The notes under the pieces are model-generated. The model saw only the letters and a program-made list of their open reading frames with translations, was not told the origin of the DNA and did not search any database. The translations under genes and the position numbers were made by a program. A stretch of DNA of 64,000 nt. Source: Methylobacterium sp. J-090. GTDB taxonomy: Bacteria > Pseudomonadota > Alphaproteobacteria > Rhizobiales > Beijerinckiaceae. Below are positions 34,191 through 42,549 of this stretch, one piece after another (within the stretch, counting starts at the first letter, position 1; each line of letters opens with the position of its first letter). The stretch lies in assembly GCF_022829345.1 (NCBI RefSeq), contig NZ_JAKSXV010000106.1, forward strand, positions 248,001 to 312,000. Reading direction: 5' to 3'.

Positions 34191-35822
34191 ATGGAGCTCA
34201 GACCCTACCAGCGTGCCAGCCTCGACGCCCTCTACGCGTCCTGGCGCAGCGAGACCGGCGACGGCCTCATCGTCCTGCCCACGGGGGCCGGCAAGGCCTT
34301 CGTCATCGCGGCCCTGGTGCGGGAAACGATCGCCCGCGAGGCCGGCGCGCGGATCGCCATCGTCACCCACACCCGCGAGCTCATCGCCCAGAACCACCGC
34401 GAACTCCTCGCGTATTGGCCGGACGCCCCGGCCGGCATCTACTCGGCCGGCCTCAATCGGCGCGAGACGGCCACGCAGATTCTGTTCTGCGGCATCCAGT
34501 CGGTCTGGAACCGGACCGAGGCCATCGGCGCCTTCGACCTCGTGGTGGTGGACGAGGCCCACCTGATTCCGCGTGCCGCCGAGACCCGCTACGGCCGCTT
34601 CCTCGCCGCCCTGCGGGCCGCCCGGCCCGACCTGCGCGTCGTCGGGCTGACCGCCACGCCCTACCGCCTCGACAGCGGCCGCCTCGACGAGGGCGCTGGC
34701 CGGCTGTTCGAGCGCATCGTCTACGAGGCGAATGTCGGTGATCTCATCCACCAGGGCTACCTCGCGCCCCTGATCTGCAAGGCCACCGCCACGGCGCTCG
34801 ACGTCTCGGGCGTGGGCAAGCGCGGCGGCGACTACATCCCGAGCGCCCTGGAGGCGGCGGTGAACCAGGACTGGATCACCCGCGCCGCCGTGGAGGAGAT
34901 GGCCGGCTACGGCCGTGACCGCCGGGCTTGGCTCGCCTTCTGCGCCGGCGTCGCCCACGCGGAGGCCGTGCGCGACGCCGTGCGGGCGGAGGGCTTTTCC
35001 TGCGAGATGGTGACGGGCGAGACGGGCAAGCGCGAGCGCGACCGGATCGTGCGCGACTTTCGCGCCGGGCGGGTGCGCTGCCTCACCTCCGTGGGCGTGC
35101 TCGCAACGGGCTTCAATGTGCCGCGCGTCGATCTCATCGCGCTCCTGCGCCCGACCCAGAGCACGGGGCTCTACGTTCAGCAGGTCGGTCGGGCGCTCCG
35201 CACCGCGCCGCGCAAGACCGACGCCCTCATCCTCGACTATGCCGGGCTGGTGCGGATGCACGGGCCCGTCGACATCGTCACGGCCCGAAGTGCCGCCCTC
35301 ATCAAGGGCCGCGAGGGGGAGGTGCGGGCGAAAGCCTGCCCCGGCTGCGGCGCCCTCATTCCGCTCAACGCCAGCACCTGCGAGGGTTGCTGGGTCGAGC
35401 CGGAGGACGAGGCCGACGACGGCCCGAGCCACGAGGCGGCGGCCGAGGACGAGCACCCGATCCTGTCGCGGGCCGTGCCGGTCTGGCGCGGCGTCCGGGG
35501 CTGGCAGCTCGCCCGCCACATCGCTTCCGGCAGCCTCGACGTGGTGTTCCGCACGGAGGACGGGCTGATCCACCGGGTCCGGATCGGCCTCGAACAGACG
35601 GGATATCCCCGCGAGAAGGCGGTGCAGTGGTGGCGCCAGTTCGGCGGCGGGCGCGACGTCCCCATGAGCGTCGCCGAGGCCCTCGACCGGGCCGACGACC
35701 TCACCCGCCCCGCCGCGATCCTGATCCGCACCAACGGCCGCCTGTCCGAGAGCGTGATCTACCGCTTCGCCGATGGGCGCACCTTCGTCGACACGCGGCG
35801 CCTCGACGGGGCCGGCGCCTGA
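34191..35822 (+). CDS. SF2 DEAH-type helicase with altered Walker A and zinc ribbon
   Basis: A 543-residue helicase resembling those of phages and islands. Motif Q-like RPYQRASLDAL is at residues 4-14. The Walker A reads LPTGAGKA (29-36), with Ala36 where Thr/Ser normally co-ordinates magnesium. DEAH is at 121-124, then GLTATPYR, and VLATGFNVP and QQVGRALR in the second RecA domain. A zinc ribbon CPGC...CEGC lies near 383-398, with a C-terminal domain of unknown fold. The Walker change would normally cripple ATP hydrolysis, so it may be a binding-only helicase or recently inactivated. Confidence 0.88.
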   Translation: MELRPYQRASLDALYASWRSETGDGLIVLPTGAGKAFVIAALVRETIAREAGARIAIVTHTRELIAQNHRELLAYWPDAPAGIYSAGLNRRETATQILFCGIQSVWNRTEAIGAFDLVVVDEAHLIPRAAETRYGRFLAALRAARPDLRVVGLTATPYRLDSGRLDEGAGRLFERIVYEANVGDLIHQGYLAPLICKATATALDVSGVGKRGGDYIPSALEAAVNQDWITRAAVEEMAGYGRDRRAWLAFCAGVAHAEAVRDAVRAEGFSCEMVTGETGKRERDRIVRDFRAGRVRCLTSVGVLATGFNVPRVDLIALLRPTQSTGLYVQQVGRALRTAPRKTDALILDYAGLVRMHGPVDIVTARSAALIKGREGEVRAKACPGCGALIPLNASTCEGCWVEPEDEADDGPSHEAAAEDEHPILSRAVPVWRGVRGWQLARHIASGSLDVVFRTEDGLIHRVRIGLEQTGYPREKAVQWWRQFGGGRDVPMSVAEALDRADDLTRPAAILIRTNGRLSESVIYRFADGRTFVDTRRLDGAGA

Positions 35823-35922
35823 TTTCGGAATCGGTGATTTCCGGGAACACGCGCGGCCTGGCCACGGTTGCACCGTTCGGCTCCCCATGGACCTCACTGA
35901 GCATGGGACCACAACGAGGACC

Positions 35923-36318
35923 ATGATGCGAGATCCGTCGGCGAAAGGTGTTGGCGCCCTGTTGGGCGACAGTGTGCGCCATGCCGCCGATCTCGTCGGC
36001 GGTGAATTCAAGCTCCTGCGCCGCGAGACCGACGGCAACATCCGGGCGATCCTCGGCCTCGTCGCCGCGTTCGGCACGGCCGCGCTCCTCGTCCTCGCCG
36101 CCCTGATGCTCTTCGTCGTCTTCCTGGTGAAGGGACTCGGCGCCCTGCTCGGCTCGGAGATCGCCGGGGCCCTCGTCGTCGGCGGGCCGTTCGCCCTCGC
36201 GGCCCTCGCCCTCTTGGTGCTGGGGATGCGGCGCATGTCCCGCGACAATCTCGCGCCGCGCCGGTTCGAGCGGCAGGTGGCCCGCGACGCCGGTATGGCG
36301 ACCCGCCCGCGCGGCTGA
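35923..36318 (+). CDS. Phage-holin superfamily III / DUF1469-like membrane protein
   Basis: A 131-residue membrane protein. Residues 1-35 are an amphipathic helix (SVRHAADLVGGEFKLLRRE), followed by two hydrophobic segments at about 43-73 and 80-98, and a basic tail. This is the layout of the 'phage holin family' proteins common in bacterial chromosomes, where a lytic role is usually doubtful. Two consecutive ATGs (35923, 35926) are possible; GAGGA is better spaced for the second. A perfect palindrome follows the gene at 36354-36375. Confidence 0.75.
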   Translation: MMRDPSAKGVGALLGDSVRHAADLVGGEFKLLRRETDGNIRAILGLVAAFGTAALLVLAALMLFVVFLVKGLGALLGSEIAGALVVGGPFALAALALLVLGMRRMSRDNLAPRRFERQVARDAGMATRPRG

Positions 36319-36353
36319 GAGGTCGAGGAACCGGCTCGTCTTGAATCGAAGAC

Positions 36354-36375
36354 CCGGGAGCGGTACCGCTCCCGG
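36354..36375. promoter_or_regulatory. Perfect 22-base palindrome
   Basis: CCGGGAGCGGT followed directly by its exact complement, with no spacer. It lies in the 90-base gap between the holin-like gene and the CitE-like gene. There is no T-tract, so an intrinsic terminator is unlikely in the usual form. It could be an operator or a transcript-end hairpin. Confidence 0.5.
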
Positions 36376-36408
36376 CGATGCCGGATTCGCGCGACGGGGT
36401 TACACGCC

Positions 36409-37296
36409 ATGACCGAGATTCGCCCCCGCCGCAGCGTACTGTCCATGCCGGGCTCCAATGCCAGGGCCCTGGAGAAAGCGGCGAGCCTCCCCACCGACGT
36501 GGTGATGATCGACCTCGAGGACGCGGTGGCGCCCGAGGCGAAGGACGAATCCCGCCGGGCCGTGGCGGGGGCCGTGGGCCAAGGGCGATTCGGCCGGCGC
36601 GAGGTGGTGGTCCGGATCAATCCCCTCGACACACCGTGGGGCGAGACGGATCTTGCGGCCATCGCACCGGCGGGCCCTGACGCCATCCTGGTCCCGAAGG
36701 TCACCGGCCCCGACGCCCTCGTGGCCGTCGGCTCCCGCCTGCGCCGCCTCGGGGCGCCCGAGCGCACCCGCGTGTGGGCGATGATCGAGAGCCCGATGGC
36801 GCTCCTGCACATCGCCGAGATCGCGAGTTCGGCCCGCGACGTCGACACCCGGCTCGCCTGCCTCATCGTCGGTCCCAACGACCTGGCCAAGGCCAGTCGC
36901 GTCCGCCTCGGCGTGCCGGGTCGCCCGGCCCTGATGCCGTGGCTGATGAACGTGGTCGCCGCCGCCCGCGCCTACGAGATCGACGTCATCGACGGCATCT
37001 ACAACGCGTTCCGCGACGCTGCCGGGTTCCTGGCCGAGTGCGAGCAGGGCCGCGATTGCGGCTTCGACGGCAAGATGCTGATCCACCCGGGCCAGATCGA
37101 CCCCGCCAACGCGGTGTTCGGACCCACGATGGAGGCCATCGCCGAGGCCCGCGCCATCCTGGCGGTCTTCGCCGATCCCGCCAACGCCCGGCGCGGCGTG
37201 GTCGATTTCGAGGGGCGGATGATCGAGCGCCTGCACGCCGTGGAGGCCGCCCGCGTTGTGGCCATGGCCGACGCCATCGCGGCGCGGGCGGCGTGA
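36409..37296 (+). CDS. HpcH/HpaI aldolase/CitE family, probable (3S)-malyl-CoA thioesterase
   Basis: A 295-residue TIM-barrel enzyme. RSVLSMPGSNARALEKAASL opens it; DLEDAVAPEAKDE holds the metal Asp, RINPLDTPWG the CoA/phosphate Arg, and MIESPMAL the metal Glu. The length and the stretch GIYNAFRDAAGFLAECEQGR followed by GFDGKMLIHPGQ resemble Rhodobacter Mcl2, a (3S)-malyl-CoA thioesterase, more than the longer malyl-CoA lyase MclA. In a serine-cycle or ethylmalonyl-CoA-pathway organism it would hydrolyse malyl-CoA to malate. Lyase activity cannot be excluded. Its stop overlaps the GTG start of the dUTPase gene. Confidence 0.82.
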   Translation: MTEIRPRRSVLSMPGSNARALEKAASLPTDVVMIDLEDAVAPEAKDESRRAVAGAVGQGRFGRREVVVRINPLDTPWGETDLAAIAPAGPDAILVPKVTGPDALVAVGSRLRRLGAPERTRVWAMIESPMALLHIAEIASSARDVDTRLACLIVGPNDLAKASRVRLGVPGRPALMPWLMNVVAAARAYEIDVIDGIYNAFRDAAGFLAECEQGRDCGFDGKMLIHPGQIDPANAVFGPTMEAIAEARAILAVFADPANARRGVVDFEGRMIERLHAVEAARVVAMADAIAARAA

Positions 37297-37799
37297 GTGC
37301 GCCGCCCGAACTCGCCGTCGATCTGCGCCTGCTCGACGATCGCCTGACCGGCTGGGGTTTCCCCCACTGGGGCTCGGCCGGGGCCGCCGGCCTCGACCTC
37401 CACGCCTGCCTCGACGCGCCCCTGACCCTGGCGTCGCAGGACCCGGCGGTCCTGATTCCGGCGGGGTTCGCCCTGGTGATCCGCGATCCGTCCTGGTGCG
37501 GGCTGATCTACCCGCGCTCGGGGCTCGGCCACCGCGACGGCCTCGTGCTCGGCAACGGCGTCGGGGTCATCGACGCCGACTACACCGGCCCGCTGATGAT
37601 CTCGGCCTGGAACCGCAATCCTGCGCCCGGGGCGCCCCTGGTGATCGCGCCGGGCGATCGCATCGCCCAGCTCGTCTTCACCCGCATCACCCGCCCCGGC
37701 TTCACCGTCGTGGACGGACCGGCGGAGGCCGGGTCCGGGCGCGGCGCCGGGGGGTTCGGCTCGACGGGGGTGGGGATCGGACGGACCCAAACGCCCTGA
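37293..37799 (+). CDS. dut: dUTP diphosphatase (dUTPase)
   Basis: A 168-residue trimeric-type dUTPase. All five motifs are present: SAGAAGLDLHA, YPRSGLGHRDG, NGVGVIDADYTGP, APGDRIAQLVF and the P-loop-like RGAGGFGSTG at the C-terminus. It hydrolyses dUTP to dUMP and so keeps uracil out of DNA. The GTG start overlaps the preceding stop as GTGA and gives a short N-terminal extension typical for the family. It lies only 4 kb from the UdgX gene, another uracil-DNA function. Confidence 0.95.
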   Translation: MSAPPELAVDLRLLDDRLTGWGFPHWGSAGAAGLDLHACLDAPLTLASQDPAVLIPAGFALVIRDPSWCGLIYPRSGLGHRDGLVLGNGVGVIDADYTGPLMISAWNRNPAPGAPLVIAPGDRIAQLVFTRITRPGFTVVDGPAEAGSGRGAGGFGSTGVGIGRTQTP

Positions 37800-37841
37800 G
37801 CCGTGTTCACCCCTCGGACAAGAGCTGAGCGAGGTATACCC

Positions 37842-38015
37842 ATGGCATTCGTATCGCAGACGGTGATGGAAGAGGGCTTGGCCGCCAAGCGCGCCGGCCA
37901 GTCCGACGAGGCCAACCCGTATCCGGCCGGTTCGCAGAACAGCGCCGACTGGCTCGAAGGCTACACGGCCGACGAGGTGGAGCAGAACGTCGACCGGCCG
38001 GAATCGGAAGCCTGA
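37842..38015 (+). CDS. Rmf/CrpP-like small protein
   Basis: A 57-residue acidic protein. AAKRAGQSDEANPYPAGSQN followed by SADWLEGY matches the short pattern of ribosome modulation factor and the related CrpP proteins (Ala/Gly-x-NPYP-x-Ser-x-W-x-x-Gly). Rmf dimerises ribosomes in stationary phase; CrpP was reported to modify ciprofloxacin, a claim that has been disputed. Here it is more acidic at the C-terminus than Rmf, so ribosome binding is uncertain. A GAGG sequence about nine bases upstream supports the ATG. Confidence 0.7.
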   Translation: MAFVSQTVMEEGLAAKRAGQSDEANPYPAGSQNSADWLEGYTADEVEQNVDRPESEA

Positions 38016-38049
38016 CGACACCGGACGGGGGAGCCCCCAGGGGCGCCCC

Positions 38050-38499
38050 CTACAGGCGCTGCTGGCCCGACGGCAGGCCCGCTTGCGTGACCTCAATGCG
38101 GATCGTCGCCCGGCGGACCTCGCCCTCGGCGGTCTCGACCTCGATCTGGACCTCGTCGGGGCCGCTGTAGCTGGTGTTGGCCTGATAGACCACGACCTGT
38201 CCGGACACCTTCTGATCCGGACAGCGGTTCTTCTTGCCCGTGGCGATCTCGGCCGTGGTGGCGATGACCCGGCCGTGCTTCGGCAGGCCCGGCACGCGCA
38301 GGGTCGGCGCCGCGCCCGGGCTGCAATCGCGCTTCAAGGGGTTGAGCACGGCGATCTGCACCGGCTTGCCGGGGGCGACGCTCACCTGGGATTTGACGGA
38401 ATCCGGGTTGTCGGCGCCCTGGCCGAGGGCGGCCGGCGCGGCGAGGAGAGCGGCGGCGAGAGTGAGACGCTTGGCGCGACGGGCGGCGATGCCGGGCAT
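38050..38499 (-). CDS. Secreted protein of unknown function
   Basis: A 149-residue protein with a signal peptide (residues about 1-26, ending ALGQ). The mature part is beta-rich with two Cys, and PKHGRVIATTAEIATGKKNR near the middle followed by YQANTSYSGPDEVQIEV, which recalls small Ig-like periplasmic domains where a Gly-Pro-Asp loop precedes the last strands. No enzyme motif is visible. It is convergent with the Rmf/CrpP-like gene and separated from it by a GC-rich inverted repeat near 38027-38052. Confidence 0.65.
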   Translation of the reverse strand: MPGIAARRAKRLTLAAALLAAPAALGQGADNPDSVKSQVSVAPGKPVQIAVLNPLKRDCSPGAAPTLRVPGLPKHGRVIATTAEIATGKKNRCPDQKVSGQVVVYQANTSYSGPDEVQIEVETAEGEVRRATIRIEVTQAGLPSGQQRL

Positions 38500-38605
38500 A
38501 CGGGTCTCCGGTCGGGCACCCCGAAGGCGGGGCGACGGGAACGGACCCTATCGCGGGTCGGCCATTGAATGAAGGTCCCTAGATCTCACCGCGCCGCGAC
38601 GGCAT

Positions 38606-38947
38606 TCACCGCCGCAGCATCGCGATCCAGGACGAGACCGGATCGACCACGTAGGCGGCCATGGAGGCGGCCCATTCCCGGGCACGCGTCGCCATGGTCC
38701 GATTGCCGTCGCCGGCCGCGCGCTCGGCCATGAGGGCGGCGACGTAGGCGTCCTCGCGCTCCTTGCAGGCATCGAGGGCATTCCGCTGGGCGCCGGCCTT
38801 GCCCTGGATCGCCGGCTGCTCGGCGAAGGACTCGCGCACGCACGCCGTCCAGGCCCGCTCCAGGGCCGGCACGTCGGGGGCGGCCACCGCCTCGCCGAGG
38901 GGCAGGCAGAGGACCAGGCTGAGAACGAGTCGCGCGCGGATTCGCAT
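38606..38947 (-). CDS. Small secreted helical protein of unknown function
   Basis: A 113-residue protein with a signal peptide (about 1-22, ending VAA). The mature chain is alpha-helical with two Cys (WTACVRESFAEQ, ALDACKERED) that could pair. No family is recognised. ATG 38947 was chosen because the signal peptide begins there; the frame is open far upstream but that is antisense to the TAXI gene at 39080. It is divergent from that gene. Confidence 0.65.
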   Translation of the reverse strand: MRIRARLVLSLVLCLPLGEAVAAPDVPALERAWTACVRESFAEQPAIQGKAGAQRNALDACKEREDAYVAALMAERAAGDGNRTMATRAREWAASMAAYVVDPVSSWIAMLRR

Positions 38948-39079
38948 GGCACCGATATCGCCGATTCGGCCGGTCCCTGACAAGGCAAGGCGGGAGCCTG
39001 CAACCGCCCCGCCCCGCGGCACGTTGCAGTGGCGCCTTGCGGACGTAACGCCGCGATTTCCAGGAGTCCGAACCCACGG

Positions 39080-40447
39080 ATGACCCTTCAGGGCCTGCCC
39101 ATCCGGCGCGAGCTGGTCTTCCTCGCCCTCGCCATACTCCTCGCGTTCGGGGCGGCGGGCGCCTTCTACGTCTCCCGCGCCACCACCCTGACGGTAGCCG
39201 TGGCCCCCAGCGACGGCACCGAGCCCGCCCTGATCCGGGCCTATGCCGACGCCCTGAAGGCGGGCCACAAGGAGATCCGCCTCAAGGTTCTGCCCTTCGA
39301 CGATGTGCGCGATTCCGCCGCCGCCCTGCAGACGGGCAAGGCGGATCTCGCCGTGGTGCGCCCCGACGTCGCCCTGCCGGAGAACGGCCTGACCCTCGCG
39401 ATCCTGCGCGATCAGGCGATGATCATCGCCTCCCCCGAGCCGTCGGGCATCACGGAGTTTGCCGGCCTCGATCGAAAACGCCTCGCCATCCTGGCCCATC
39501 GGGATGCCGACCACACCCTGATCAAGGGCCTGGTGGAGCATTACGGCCTCACTCTCCTCGACGACGCTTCCGATGGCCCCGTGCCAGCCCGCCACGTCGC
39601 CCTGGTGCAGTTGGAGGAGAAGGACCTCGCCCAGGCCTTCGCGAGGAAGCGGGTCGATGCCGTCGTCTCCGTCATCGCGCCGGCGGCACCGACGGCGCTC
39701 CGCATCGTCGGGATCGTCCAGGCGGCGAGCCGCACCCGCAAGGTCGCGTTCATCGATGTGGCCGACGGCACCGCCATCATCGAGCGCATGCCCCGCCTTC
39801 AGGCGGTGACGATCCCGGCGGGTTTGTTCGGCGGTGCTCCGAAGGTGCCGGCCGAGGATGTCCGCACCATCGGGGCGTCCTACCGCCTCATGGCCCGGGC
39901 CGGCCTGTCGCGCACGGTGGCGGCGGATGTGACCCAGCACCTGTTCGAACTGCGCAGCGGCCTCTCCAACGCCACGCCGGCAGCCGATTACATGCTGGCC
40001 CCGAGCTACGAGACCACGGCCGCCGCCACCAGCGCGCGCCTGCCGATCCATCCCGGCGCCATCGACTTCTTCGAGCGCGAGCAGCAGGGCTTCATCGAGC
40101 GCTACGAGACCTGGATCTACCTCGTCGCCTTCCTCGGCGGCGGCTTCGGCTCGGCGCTGGCCTGGATTCGCCAGCGCCTGTCGCGGGTGCGCCGCGAACG
40201 CGTCGAGGAGGCCACCGACCGGCTCCTCGCCATCCGCGCCGGGGTGCGGGATGCGCCCGACCGGAGGAGCCTCGACGCCCTCGCCGCCGAGATCGACGAT
40301 CTCGCCGGTGAGATCGCCCGCCATGCCCTGGAGCGGCCGACGGAGGCGCGCACCATGAGTGCAGCCGCCATCGCCATCGATGCCGCCCGCTCGACGGTGC
40401 GGCGCGCCACCCGGACGGGTCCGCCGGAGGTGCGGGCGGCGGAGTGA
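39080..40447 (+). CDS. TAXI-family solute-receptor protein, membrane-anchored (paralogue B)
   Basis: A 455-residue paralogue of 28586-30016 with the same plan: membrane helix at about 11-30, TAXI domain at about 34-330 (ADLAVVRPDVALPENGLTLA and AVTIPAGLFGGAPKVP closely match paralogue A), second membrane helix at about 344-364 (YLVAFLGGGFGSALAW), and a 90-residue helical tail. Alignment by eye suggests roughly half the residues are identical. No TRAP permease gene adjoins. ATG 39080 has CAGGAG about 13 bases upstream. sdaA follows after 113 bases. Confidence 0.82.
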   Translation: MTLQGLPIRRELVFLALAILLAFGAAGAFYVSRATTLTVAVAPSDGTEPALIRAYADALKAGHKEIRLKVLPFDDVRDSAAALQTGKADLAVVRPDVALPENGLTLAILRDQAMIIASPEPSGITEFAGLDRKRLAILAHRDADHTLIKGLVEHYGLTLLDDASDGPVPARHVALVQLEEKDLAQAFARKRVDAVVSVIAPAAPTALRIVGIVQAASRTRKVAFIDVADGTAIIERMPRLQAVTIPAGLFGGAPKVPAEDVRTIGASYRLMARAGLSRTVAADVTQHLFELRSGLSNATPAADYMLAPSYETTAAATSARLPIHPGAIDFFEREQQGFIERYETWIYLVAFLGGGFGSALAWIRQRLSRVRRERVEEATDRLLAIRAGVRDAPDRRSLDALAAEIDDLAGEIARHALERPTEARTMSAAAIAIDAARSTVRRATRTGPPEVRAAE

Positions 40448-40560
40448 TCCGGGGACGGCCCGTTTCCTGCTGAGCCGGCCGGGGGTCCGGTGTCGGTCCG
40501 GCGTGAATCGGCGTAGGACGCCGGGACCGGCCCCCTGTCGCCCGAACGGACCCCGAGCCG

Positions 40561-41907
40561 ATGATCAGCGCCTTCGACCTCTTCAAGATCGGGATCGGCC
40601 CCTCGAGCTCGCATACCGTCGGGCCGATGGTCGCGGCGCGCCGGTTCCGCGAATGGGTCCGGGGCGGAGTGGGCGCGGCGCGCATCCGCGCCGAGATCTT
40701 CGGGTCGCTCGCCTGGACCGGGCGCGGCCACGGCACCGATGTCGCCATCGTCCTCGGGCTGCTCGGCCATGCGCCGGCCACCGTCGATCCCGACGCCGTC
40801 GAGGGACTGGTCGCGGATCTGAGGCGTGACAAGCGCCTGTGGCTCGGTGGCCCGGCCTTCGACCCGGACCACGATCTCGTCTTCAACTTCACCGAGGTCC
40901 TGCCGCTGCACACCAACGGCATGCGGTTCACCGCCCTCGACGCAGCGGGCGGCATCCGCGACACCCAGGTGTTCTACTCCGTCGGAGGGGGGTTCGTGGT
41001 ATCGGAGGCGGGACCCGAGCCGGGGCCGGAGGCGGCGTTTCCGCTACCCTATGCGAGTGCCGCCGAACTCCTCGCCGTCTGTGCCCGCACGGGCCTGTCC
41101 ATCGCCGCCGTGCAGCGGGCCAACGAGGGCGCCACCCGCGGCCCGGAAGCGGTGGATCAGGGTCTTGACGCCATCGCGGAGGCCATGTTCGCCTGCATCG
41201 AGCGGGGCCTGCGCCAGGGCGGCGAACTGCCGGGCGGCCTCAAGGTCCGGCGCCGGGCGCGGCGTCTGTACGAGGACCTGACGGCCGGGCGCCTGCGCAA
41301 CGCGCGCCCGGCCCACGAGGTCGTCGATTGGATCAGCCTCTACGCACTCGCCGTCAACGAGGAGAACGCGTCCGGCGGCCGCGTGGTCACGGCGCCCACC
41401 AACGGAGCGGCCGGCATCGTGCCGGCGGTCCTGCGCTACGCCCGCGACTTCTGCCCCGACTGGTCGGAGGCGCGCGGGCGCGACTACCTGCTCACGGCCG
41501 CCGCCGTCGGGGGCCTCATCAAGACCCGCGCCTCGATCTCGGGGGCCGAGGTCGGCTGCCAGGGCGAGGTCGGCTCGGCCGCCGCCATGGCGGCCGCCGG
41601 GTTCGCCGCCTTCCTCGGCGGCACGCCGGCCCAGGTCGAGAACGCCGCCGAGATCGCCATGGAGCACCATCTCGGCATGACCTGCGACCCCATCGGCGGC
41701 CTGGTGCAGATCCCCTGCATCGAGCGCAACGCCTTCGGGGCCAACAAGGCTGTGGTGGCCGCCTCCTTGGCGCTGCGCGGCGACGGCATCCACCGCGTCT
41801 CCCTCGACGAGGTCATCGAGACCATGCGCCAGACCGGCGCCGACATGCAGGACAAGTACAAGGAGACCTCGCTCGGCGGTCTCGCGGTGAACGTGGCCGC
41901 TTGCTGA
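40561..41907 (+). CDS. sdaA: L-serine ammonia-lyase (iron-sulfur, single chain)
   Basis: A 448-residue enzyme converting L-serine to pyruvate and ammonia through a [4Fe-4S] cluster rather than PLP. MISAFDLFKIGIGPSSSHTV is the hallmark N-terminus. PTNGAAGIVPAVL, the Cys in VGCQGEVGSAAAMA and the paired Cys in MTCDPIGGLVQIPCIERN are the cluster ligands. Alpha and beta domains are fused as in E. coli SdaA/SdaB. In a serine-cycle methylotroph it would drain serine to pyruvate. A convergent frameshifted gene ends eight bases after its stop. Confidence 0.96.
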   Translation: MISAFDLFKIGIGPSSSHTVGPMVAARRFREWVRGGVGAARIRAEIFGSLAWTGRGHGTDVAIVLGLLGHAPATVDPDAVEGLVADLRRDKRLWLGGPAFDPDHDLVFNFTEVLPLHTNGMRFTALDAAGGIRDTQVFYSVGGGFVVSEAGPEPGPEAAFPLPYASAAELLAVCARTGLSIAAVQRANEGATRGPEAVDQGLDAIAEAMFACIERGLRQGGELPGGLKVRRRARRLYEDLTAGRLRNARPAHEVVDWISLYALAVNEENASGGRVVTAPTNGAAGIVPAVLRYARDFCPDWSEARGRDYLLTAAAVGGLIKTRASISGAEVGCQGEVGSAAAMAAAGFAAFLGGTPAQVENAAEIAMEHHLGMTCDPIGGLVQIPCIERNAFGANKAVVAASLALRGDGIHRVSLDEVIETMRQTGADMQDKYKETSLGGLAVNVAAC

Positions 41908-41914
41908 GGGTCGG

Positions 41915-42345
41915 CTACGCGACGCGGATCGGCTCGGCCTTGCGCAGCGCGCCGCCGAGGTCGATGTGAAGGGTGAAGACCGCGCCGTCCCGCGAGGCCG
42001 GAACCTCGAAATGCTTCGGCTTGCGCTTGGCCTCGCCGATCGGCGTGTAGCCGGCCTCGCGTGCGGTGGCGAGGGCGGCTTCGGGATCGACTGGAGCATG
42101 ATCGGGCTGCTCGGGCTTGGCCGGCCAGGCGATGGGGCGGGCCGTGCCGTCGCCGCGGGTGAGGCTTCTCACCTTGACCTCGGTGGGCTTCCGGTCACCG
42201 TCACCGTGTCGCCGGGCGTCAGGGTCAGGCCTTTGGCCCCTTCGGGACCGAGATCGGCGAGGAACCGCCCCTGCGGTCCCTCGACGGCGAAGCGGTGGCC
42301 GAACACGGCCCAGACGGTGCCGGTGGCGGTTTGAAGCTCTTTCAT
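41915..42345 (-). pseudogene. Frameshifted gene for a small protein of unknown function
   Basis: From ATG 42345, with AGGA eight bases upstream, the frame reads MKELQTATGTVWAVFGHRFA and on to TPGDTVTVTG, then leaves frame and stops near 42175. A second frame picks up at RKPTEVKVRSLTRGDG and continues to 41915. Joined, they give one coherent protein of about 144 residues. The break is at about 42191-42196, inside ACCGG-type sequence. Loss of a seven-base unit between short repeats would explain it. The family is not recognised; the N-terminal half looks like a small beta-barrel. Confidence 0.7.
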
Positions 42346-42549
42346 ATGGATGTCCTGACGGTCTCGGAAGCGCCCTTTCGGGCTGGGACCGATTTACGGG
42401 ATGGCTCCGGACCGGAACTGAACGGGGCGGTTCAGTCCCGGTTCAACGGTCCGGGCCCGGTCGGCGTCCCCCCTGTCACGGCCGCCGGTTTGCGAGCACC
42501 CGTGGCTGTGCCATGTCTCGGGCGGGACATATGCCGAGGGGAATCGATC

